Source: Bacillota bacterium (GTDB lineage: Bacteria; Bacillota; Clostridia; Clostridiales; Clostridiaceae). From it: DNA of 9,954 bases. The stretch is from positions 1 through 9,954 of the forward strand of contig JAUZPH010000102.1 of assembly GCA_030706065.1 (NCBI GenBank), read 5' to 3'. Shown here one piece after another: positions 1-5,371 of this stretch. The position numbers and the translations under genes were made by a program. The number at the start of each line of letters is the position of its first letter. The first letter of the stretch is position 1. The notes below the pieces were generated by a model. That model saw nothing but the letters and a program-made list of their open reading frames with translations, ran no database searches and was not told where the DNA came from.

Positions 1-846
1 GAAGTATTCATACCTCTTGAGATGGATCAAAGCTATGCCAATATTAAAGAGGGGGTTGAAGGCGGACTGGCAGATGGCTACAGAAACTTGTTCGGTTTAG
101 AGTTTCCCGGAAAGACAAAGGTGGTTGAAAGCATGATCCCATCCTCATACCTTATGTCCGGCGCAGAGGATATGAGCCATTACCTAATGACTATTTTAAA
201 TGAAGGCAAATATAGAGATCACAGGATTTTGTCCAAAGATAATGCAGAAAGGCTGATAAAGCCTCTTTCAAATAATAGTCCCTATGGTGTTGGTTGGTAC
301 TATTCGGGCAGTTATTCCTGGCATACCGGCGAAGAACCGGATTATAACGGATACATGAAGGTGATACCTTCAGGAAAGCTTGGAATAGTGATGCTCTGCA
401 ACACAAACGATATTGTAGGCAAGGCGCTGGCAAAGGACAGTTCTTCAACAAGGAGAATACCAGAGGGTATAATGGATATGCTTTCAGGCTTTGAACTCCC
501 TGAAGCACCGGCACTGAATATGAAGATGGTGTATGTCATTATAGATGCCTTCTTTTTATTGATGCTTCTGACTGTGTCATTTTCTTTGAGAAGAGCCTGG
601 AGGCAGAGGAAGTTACCCCCGAAGAGCAGGGCATATTTCATAAGGAATATTTTTGAAGTATTGTTGATTCATGCAGCATTGCCTGTCACATTAATTGTTG
701 GAATTCCGTATTATTTTCAGGCCACTCCTCCTTTCTTTGCAATCAATATTCCCGACTTTTATGCTGCTTTGGTGTCAATTTCATTAATATTAGTGACCTC
801 CGGTTTTATCAAGCTGCGGCGTTTATTTAGGAGAAGCAGCTTCTAA
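1..846 (+). CDS. Serine hydrolase of the beta-lactamase / penicillin-binding family, C-terminal part, with C-terminal membrane domain (5' end outside window)
   Basis: The frame is open from base 1, so this is the 3' part of a longer gene; the first Met codon at 22 is internal. Seen: a segment typical of class C beta-lactamase-fold hydrolases, including a SSYLMSGAEDMSHYL stretch and an HTG box (bases 322-330) in the place of the KTG/HTG triad, followed by a strand resembling the family's 'GY..YM..IPS.KLGIVMLCN' pattern. After about base 520 there are three hydrophobic segments (roughly 526-590, 652-712, 745-810) separated by basic stretches, so the hydrolase is anchored at its C-terminus, with the catalytic domain expected outside the cell. 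The catalytic SxxK and YxN motifs would lie upstream, so activity cannot be judged. Family members act on peptidoglycan peptides, D-amino-acid peptides or esters; the substrate here is unknown. No terminator is seen before the ABC permease 121 bp downstream, so co-transcription is possible. Confidence 0.85.
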   Translation, partial: EVFIPLEMDQSYANIKEGVEGGLADGYRNLFGLEFPGKTKVVESMIPSSYLMSGAEDMSHYLMTILNEGKYRDHRILSKDNAERLIKPLSNNSPYGVGWYYSGSYSWHTGEEPDYNGYMKVIPSGKLGIVMLCNTNDIVGKALAKDSSSTRRIPEGIMDMLSGFELPEAPALNMKMVYVIIDAFFLLMLLTVSFSLRRAWRQRKLPPKSRAYFIRNIFEVLLIHAALPVTLIVGIPYYFQATPPFFAINIPDFYAALVSISLILVTSGFIKLRRLFRRSSF

Positions 847-967
847 AAGAAAAGTTTCAGATGAAACAGGTGAAGGTAAAAGATACACATGTCAACAATA
901 CTGCTAAATCTCAATTGCAAAGAAGAAGTAATTGGTTTATCCTAATAAGTAAGGGGGGTGGAAGCAT

Positions 968-2104
968 ATGGTTAATATACCGATATTTAAGTATTTCCGA
1001 CACTATAAGGGGAAGTTTTTATCCATCTTCCTAGCTCTATTTCTGAGTATAACGCTGCTGTACACCATACAAATGCTTATTCACTCTATATTTAACACCC
1101 ACTATCTGGCTTTTGTAGAGCCTTACAAGGTATTCTCAAGGATTGCCCCTGAGGGGCAACTGTTGGAAAATGATTTGATAGATAATCTAAGAAAACAGAA
1201 GAATATTGAAAGGATGGCACCCTGTGTCTTTGGCAGTATTAGTTTTGACAGCAGCTTCGAGAAAAATGTTCAGACTACCGTAATGGAGTTGGAGGCTCAG
1301 GATATTCAATATTTGATGTCAAAAGCGGATTTGAAGATTATTCAGGGAAGACTACCGGAGCCGGGCTCCAGGGAAATAATCATACACAGGCTTGTTGCAG
1401 CAAATAAGAGGCTGAAGGTTGGAGATCGGGTAGGAAATCTGGTAGATAAAAATGAGGCTCTCATCGGAGAGTATACGGTGTCAGGCATACTGGATGGCAG
1501 CTCGCTGTTATCCTTCACTTCCTTTGAAACTTATCTTGCAGGAGGAGGAGTGCAGGAAAAATTCAGAATTGGAGTAGTTCTTTTTCCAGAAGGAGGCTGC
1601 TTGAATCAAATGAACGAATATCTTGATTCTCTTCCGCCTCAATACACTCAGGTGAGAACTTTAAACACCGAGAGGAGAAAATATAATGAAGCCTATGCAG
1701 GCATTGATTCTCTTATCTCTATCATTGGTATAATTGAAATAATTATTGTATCCATCTGTGCCGGTTTTCTGAGCTATATATATTTCTCCCAGCGGCGCAG
1801 GGAATTTGGGCTTTTGAGTGCACTGGGACATACCCACCAGGAGATAATATACTATGCTTTCTATGAAATCAGCCTGATAAACTTCCTGGGGTTTGTTGTC
1901 AGTATTTTAGTTTCATTGTGCATTGGAATTGTATTGAACTACACAATATTCACAGTCAAGGGACAACCCTTGGAGCTTTTGAGCACGTCATATATTTTAA
2001 GAGTTGCCTGTATACCGGTGTTTACCACATTGTTCAGCGTTTTCCCCATTTGGAGGATGCTCAGAAAGCTTGATGCGATATCAATTATAGAAGGAATAGG
2101 TTAA
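968..2104 (+). CDS. FtsX/MacB-like ABC transporter permease, 4 TM
   Basis: A 378-aa membrane subunit of an ABC transporter. Layout seen: a short basic N-terminus, TM1 at about 16-40, a large soluble domain at about 45-245 expected outside the membrane (MacB periplasmic-core-like), then TM2 (247-273), TM3 (299-328) and TM4 (342-361). The stretch after TM2 (QRRREFGLLSALG) and the C-terminal FPIWRMLRKLDAISII are hallmarks of the FtsX fold. With four TMs it should work as a dimer, unlike the 10-TM BceB permeases. MacB/LolC-type systems are mechanotransmitters that move or extract substrates at the outer membrane face rather than true importers; the substrate here cannot be inferred. The start at 968 is supported by the G-rich ribosome site AAGGGGGGTGG (951-961). 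It is the first gene of a tight operon; its stop is 4 bp before the ATPase. Confidence 0.9.
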   Translation: MVNIPIFKYFRHYKGKFLSIFLALFLSITLLYTIQMLIHSIFNTHYLAFVEPYKVFSRIAPEGQLLENDLIDNLRKQKNIERMAPCVFGSISFDSSFEKNVQTTVMELEAQDIQYLMSKADLKIIQGRLPEPGSREIIIHRLVAANKRLKVGDRVGNLVDKNEALIGEYTVSGILDGSSLLSFTSFETYLAGGGVQEKFRIGVVLFPEGGCLNQMNEYLDSLPPQYTQVRTLNTERRKYNEAYAGIDSLISIIGIIEIIIVSICAGFLSYIYFSQRRREFGLLSALGHTHQEIIYYAFYEISLINFLGFVVSILVSLCIGIVLNYTIFTVKGQPLELLSTSYILRVACIPVFTTLFSVFPIWRMLRKLDAISIIEGIG

Positions 2105-2108
2105 AAGC

Positions 2109-2771
2109 ATGGTTATCGATGGGAAAAATATCAGTCTTGTATATGATTCTGAAACAGAAGAAGCCACCTACGCCTTGAAGGATGTCAATGTGCAGATAAG
2201 GGAAAAGGAGATTATTGGAGTTGTAGGTCCTTCGGGCAGCGGTAAAAGTTCCCTCTTGTATGTTTTATCAGGGCTTAAGAATCCAAGCACCGGTGCTGTT
2301 TACTATGATGATATGAACATTTCCTTTCTAAGTGAAGAAAACCGAGCAAAGCTCCGACGCAAAAAATTTAACTTCATCTTTCAACGGCACTATCTTATGG
2401 AATATCTCACAGTATTGGACAACGTGCTTGTAGTTCTGAATGAAAGGGATGAAAAAGCTAGAGAAATAGCTCTCTCAGTTTTGAATAGACTGGGGATAAA
2501 GCAGCTGGCCCACAAAAAACCGTCACTTCTATCCGTTGGACAGCGCCAAAAAGCGGCCATGGCAAGGGCTCTGGTGACAAATTCTTCTGTTATTTTTGCG
2601 GATGAACCTACTGCTTCCCTGGACCACGAATCCGCAATGGAGGTTATGAAGATTTTCAGTGAAATCAAGGCAGTGACGTCTATAATTTTTGTAACTCATG
2701 ACCTGCCTCTGCTTGAGAGTGCAGACAGAATTATTCAGATGTCTCACGGAAAAATAGTATCCTGGAGGTAG
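2109..2771 (+). CDS. ABC transporter ATP-binding protein, LolD/MacB-like
   Basis: The 220-aa ATPase partner of the preceding permease. All nucleotide-binding motifs are present in order: Walker A GPSGSGKS (40-47), Q-loop Gln92 (FIFQR), signature LSVGQ (141-145), Walker B VIFADE (161-166), D-loop SLD (170-172) and switch His197 (VTHD). The length is normal for the family. The signature has Val in place of the first Gly of LSGGQ; such variants occur in active LolD/FtsE-like ATPases, so it is not evidence of inactivity. It starts 4 bp after the permease stop with no strong ribosome site of its own (weak AAAAG), which suggests translational coupling. The ribosome site of the next gene (GGAGG, 2764-2768) lies inside its last codons. 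Confidence 0.93.
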   Translation: MVIDGKNISLVYDSETEEATYALKDVNVQIREKEIIGVVGPSGSGKSSLLYVLSGLKNPSTGAVYYDDMNISFLSEENRAKLRRKKFNFIFQRHYLMEYLTVLDNVLVVLNERDEKAREIALSVLNRLGIKQLAHKKPSLLSVGQRQKAAMARALVTNSSVIFADEPTASLDHESAMEVMKIFSEIKAVTSIIFVTHDLPLLESADRIIQMSHGKIVSWR

Positions 2772-2775
2772 GTAC

Positions 2776-3978
2776 ATGGGGGAAAGAACTGAAAGCTGGC
2801 TCACTTTTGTTAAATATACAGTGTTAATAATTATATCCTGCCTTACTGTACTTCAGAATTTAGAGAATATATGGCCGGTAATATTGCTTTCCGGCCTTTT
2901 AGCCGTATCCATGACAATGCGTAATGCAGTACTTTCTTCAACGGGAAATTACCGTTATTTGTCGAGGGTTACAATTTTTATAGACCTCTTTCTGGTATTC
3001 GTTGTAACCTTTTTTGACCAGGGCAGCAGCTCCAGAACCTTTTATTATCTCGTGATGGGTGATGCCTGTCTTCTGCTATATCCTGTAACAGGAGCAGTTG
3101 CGGGTGGTGTTGGGTTTATTCTATATAATATCGGTAAATATATTCAATCAACGGAAAGATCCACGGCGGGCTTTATTTTAAGCTCGGGCCAGGAGCTTGG
3201 GAAGTATGTTATGATATATATTATATTTTGCATTATAGTCTATGAAGTAAGACAAAAACAAAAATTAAATCAGACCCTGCTGGAACTCAACATCAAGACC
3301 AAGCAGTTTGAGGATGCATATGAAAAGCTGAAGGAAGCATCAGAGGCATTGGAGGAGGTAACTGTGCTGAGGGAGAGGAACAGGATAGCCAGGGAAATAC
3401 ACGACACTGTGGGGCATACGCTTACAACGGTACTTCTGGAAATGGAAGCAGGCGCAAGATACATAAGACAGGATCCTATGCTGGCAGAAGAAAAGATTAA
3501 TCTTGCAAAGGGACAGGTAAGGAAGGGGTTGAGTGATATAAGAGAGTCAGTAAAGCTGCTGGCGGCGGGCAGAGAGCTTAAGGACTTTACTGCTTCAGTG
3601 AAACTTCTCATAGAAGAGACCATGAAACACAGTGGAGTTTTTGTAAAATATTCCCTTTCGGAACTGCCTGTACTTACAAAAGAGCAGGAGAATGCACTTT
3701 ACAGGGCGCTTCAGGAGGGAATGACAAATGGAATCAGACATGGAAGGAGCACTGCATTCCTATTCATACTCAAATATGAAAACGGAAATATAAGATTTAC
3801 TCTTGAAGACAACGGCTCAGGTAATGAGAATATAACAAGAGGCTTCGGTCTCACAGCCATGGAAGAGAGAATAAAGGCTGTCGGAGGCACCCTCGGCATT
3901 CAGTCGGAAAATGGCGGAGGCTGCTGCATTGACATATGCGTTCCCTTAGGAAAGGAAGAGTGCAATGGTAAAGATTAA
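2776..3978 (+). CDS. Sensor histidine kinase, HisKA_3 (DesK/NarL-partner) type
   Basis: A 400-aa membrane kinase of a two-component system. The N-terminus (about 12-158) is mostly hydrophobic and can form five or six TM helices with short loops. There is no sizeable extracellular domain, so sensing is probably within or at the membrane or through a partner protein. A charged, probably coiled-coil linker covers about 160-200. The dimerisation/phosphoacceptor motif is EIHDTVGH with His209. The ATPase domain has an N-box (EGMTNGIRHG, Glu314, Asn318, His322), a G1 box (LEDNGSG, Asp345) and a GFGL G2-like box (356-359). The start at 2776 has a good GGAGG seven bases upstream. Its 3' end overlaps the response regulator by 14 bp, so the two are translationally coupled and are a cognate pair. 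The adjacent ABC transporter is the likely regulated target or co-sensor; this is inference from position. Confidence 0.92.
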   Translation: MGERTESWLTFVKYTVLIIISCLTVLQNLENIWPVILLSGLLAVSMTMRNAVLSSTGNYRYLSRVTIFIDLFLVFVVTFFDQGSSSRTFYYLVMGDACLLLYPVTGAVAGGVGFILYNIGKYIQSTERSTAGFILSSGQELGKYVMIYIIFCIIVYEVRQKQKLNQTLLELNIKTKQFEDAYEKLKEASEALEEVTVLRERNRIAREIHDTVGHTLTTVLLEMEAGARYIRQDPMLAEEKINLAKGQVRKGLSDIRESVKLLAAGRELKDFTASVKLLIEETMKHSGVFVKYSLSELPVLTKEQENALYRALQEGMTNGIRHGRSTAFLFILKYENGNIRFTLEDNGSGNENITRGFGLTAMEERIKAVGGTLGIQSENGGGCCIDICVPLGKEECNGKD

Positions 3979-4612
3979 GGTTTTAATAGTTGATGATCAG
4001 GCATTGATAAGAGACGGTTTAAAATCAGTGTTGGTTTTGGAGAAGGAGCTGGAGGTTGTGGGTACTGCCAGGGGTGCACTGGAGGCATATGAGATGATTT
4101 CATACTCGATGCCCCAGGTGGTACTCATGGATATCAGGATGCCGGGTATCGATGGTGTACATGCTGTTACTCTCATAAAGAAGAGTTATCCGGAAATCAA
4201 AGTTTTGATGCTCACTACTTTCAATGACGAAGAATATATCGTTAATGCACTGGCAGAAGGGGCAAAAGGATATATTTTAAAGGATATTGAGATACCGCAG
4301 CTTGTGGAAGCAATTAAAGATGCATATCTCGGAAAGATGATAGTACCTCCGGAGGTTGCACAAAAACTTCAGGGAGTTTTTCAGAAACTTTCGGCGGTGA
4401 AAAAAACAGAAAATGAAAAACAGCTTCAACTGCCTGAAAGGGAGAAGGAAATTGCCGTGATGCTTGTTCAGGGATTTACAAACAGACAAATTGCAAAGGC
4501 GTTGTTTATAACTGAGGGAACTTTGAGGAATTATCTAAGCAATATTTACCGTAGGCTGGACGTTAATGATAGAACCAATGCAGTACTTTATTTAAAGGAA
4601 CATGGGTTTTAA
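3965..4612 (+). CDS. Response regulator, LuxR/NarL family
   Basis: A 215-aa DNA-binding response regulator. The receiver domain (about 1-125) has the acidic pair Asp10/Asp11, phosphoacceptor Asp56 (VVLMDIRMPG), Thr84 and Lys106, all the residues needed for phosphorylation. A linker of about 25 residues leads to a LuxR-type helix-turn-helix at about 156-213 (LPEREKEIAVMLVQG through RRLDVNDRTNAVLYL). It is encoded directly behind, and overlapping, the sensor kinase gene, and should be phosphorylated by it. The ribosome site AAAGGAAG lies at 3951-3958 inside the kinase gene. The likely target is its own operon, but no operator could be recognised. No clear terminator follows, so some transcripts may continue into the next gene. 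Confidence 0.94.
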   Translation: MVKIKVLIVDDQALIRDGLKSVLVLEKELEVVGTARGALEAYEMISYSMPQVVLMDIRMPGIDGVHAVTLIKKSYPEIKVLMLTTFNDEEYIVNALAEGAKGYILKDIEIPQLVEAIKDAYLGKMIVPPEVAQKLQGVFQKLSAVKKTENEKQLQLPEREKEIAVMLVQGFTNRQIAKALFITEGTLRNYLSNIYRRLDVNDRTNAVLYLKEHGF

Positions 4613-4620
4613 TGTATAAT
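4591..4620 (+). promoter_or_regulatory. Candidate sigma-A promoter for the zinc-ribbon gene
   Basis: A perfect -10 hexamer TATAAT (4615-4620), with TG directly before it, stands 18 bp after a weak -35 (TTTAAA, 4591-4596). It overlaps the end of the response regulator gene and would start transcripts near 4627, just ahead of the leader ORF. The weak -35 and AT-rich setting make this tentative. Confidence 0.35.
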
Positions 4621-4650
4621 TGATGTAAAATATATATTTGAAGGAGTTTT

Positions 4651-4689
4651 ATGTTAATCAAGGGAATTATGCGATTTTTTATACTTTAG
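4651..4689 (+). CDS. Possible 12-codon leader ORF
   Basis: Encodes MLIKGIMRFFIL and stop. It has a strong ribosome site (GAAGGAG, 4640-4646) four bases before the ATG, better placed than that of the gene behind it. Its TAG stop (4687-4689) overlaps the ribosome site AGGGAAGG (4688-4695) of the zinc-ribbon gene, the geometry expected for translational coupling. The peptide is too short for homology, and the match could be chance in AT-rich DNA. Confidence 0.3.
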   Translation: MLIKGIMRFFIL

Positions 4690-4704
4690 GGAAGGATGAT
4701 CAAA

Positions 4705-5094
4705 TTGAAAAATAATTTTTTAAATAAGCTTACCGAGAATTTTAGAGACTGTTACGGAATGGATAGATTATCGAAATATGCCTTTTTAACCGGGGCTGTG
4801 CTGACGGCAACCTATTATTTATCGCCACTCGGTATAGCACTTATGGGATACTCTACATGGAGAAGCTTCTCTAAAAATAAGTATAAGAGGTACAGGGAGC
4901 TTGAAGCCCTTAACCGCGTCCTGTTTTCCTTGAAGGAAAGTGTAAACAATAAAAGGCTGGCACTTGGCGGCGGCAGTCAGTATAAGATATTCAAGTGCCC
5001 TAATTGTTCTCAGAAGCTCAGAGTGCCAAGAAGGCATGGAAGGATAGTTATAACTTGTAAAAAATGCGGCACAGAGTTTAAAGGAAAGTCTTAG
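4705..5094 (+). CDS. Small membrane protein with C-terminal zinc ribbon, unknown function
   Basis: A protein of about 129 aa. An in-frame ATG at 4696 directly abuts the ribosome site AGGGAAGG (4688-4695), leaving no spacer. The TTG at 4705 has the normal spacing of nine bases, so I prefer TTG as the start (using the ATG would add three residues). Counting from the ATG, one or two hydrophobic helices lie at about 29-55. A basic, charged helix follows (about 57-90), and the C-terminus carries CPNC (101-104) and CKKC (121-124), a four-cysteine zinc ribbon spaced like MJ0042/rubredoxin-like knuckles. The ribbon probably faces the cytoplasm. Such small TM/zinc-ribbon proteins are common and mostly uncharacterised; no specific function is claimed. 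It stands alone between the two-component operon and a strong terminator. Confidence 0.8.
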   Translation: MKNNFLNKLTENFRDCYGMDRLSKYAFLTGAVLTATYYLSPLGIALMGYSTWRSFSKNKYKRYRELEALNRVLFSLKESVNNKRLALGGGSQYKIFKCPNCSQKLRVPRRHGRIVITCKKCGTEFKGKS

Positions 5095-5106
5095 TTTAAT
5101 ATTTGT

Positions 5107-5141
5107 GAAATGCAGGTTGTTTACAATCTGCATTTCTTTTT
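5107..5141 (+). terminator. Rho-independent terminator after the zinc-ribbon gene
   Basis: GAAATGCAG (5107-5115) pairs perfectly with CTGCATTTC (5128-5136). Four more inner pairs (GTTG with CAAT, one G-T) leave a TTTA tetraloop, giving a 13-bp stem, followed by five T (5137-5141). It begins 12 bp after the stop codon. Confidence 0.88.
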
Positions 5142-5196
5142 GTTGTGAAATATAATTTTATTTTCTAGACCTTAACATCTGTTATCATAATATCAA

Positions 5197-5222
5197 TAAA
5201 AATGGCAGATTTATGACGATGT
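5197..5222 (+). promoter_or_regulatory. Candidate motility-sigma (SigD/FliA-like) promoter for the chemotaxis receptor
   Basis: TAAA (5197-5200), a 14-bp spacer, then GACGATGT (5215-5222). The SigD consensus known from Bacillus is TAAA, about 15 bp, GCCGATAT; the downstream element matches 6 of 8. It lies about 145 bp before the receptor start, in an otherwise gene-free 273-bp spacer. A competing sigma-A-like pair (TTGCCA 5262-5267, GATAAA 5285-5290, 17-bp spacer) is also present. Confidence 0.33.
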
Positions 5223-5323
5223 GATAAATTGTCCCCGAAAAAGTATAGTGATATTTCCACATTGCCAAAAATGTAAATAATATAGATAAAGCAGAAATAA
5301 ATAATAGCTAGGATGTTAAAATT

Positions 5324-5371
5324 ATGACAAAAAACCAGGAAAATCATCAGAAATTGGGGGGCTGTATATGA
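5324..5371 (+). CDS. Possible 15-codon ORF overlapping the chemotaxis receptor start
   Basis: ATG at 5324 opens a 15-residue frame (MTKNQENHQKLGGCI) whose TGA stop shares the ATGA (5368-5371) with the receptor start codon, a classic coupling overlap. Its own ribosome site is weak (AGGA about ten bases upstream), so it may be chance. Confidence 0.18.
   Translation: MTKNQENHQKLGGCI

Noticed and set aside
854..867. Short palindrome GTTTCAGATGAAAC after the hydrolase gene
   Set aside because: Only five usable pairs with a 4-base loop and no T run, so it is not a terminator; too short to call an operator.
2529..2543. LSVGQ in place of LSGGQ as a sign of a degenerate ATPase
   Set aside because: All other catalytic motifs are intact and this substitution is known in working LolD/FtsE-like ATPases.
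3270..3623. 117-aa open frame on the - strand inside the histidine kinase gene
   Set aside because: A serine-rich shadow of the conserved His-box region with no support of its own.
5103..5151. TTGTGAAAT repeated on either side of the terminator
   Set aside because: Nine bases in AT-rich DNA, two copies only; most likely chance.
5142..5367. Possible cyclic-di-GMP or other riboswitch ahead of the chemoreceptor gene
   Set aside because: I looked for GEMM-type conserved blocks and a stable multi-stem fold and saw neither; the spacer is AT-rich with only scattered 6-bp inverted repeats.
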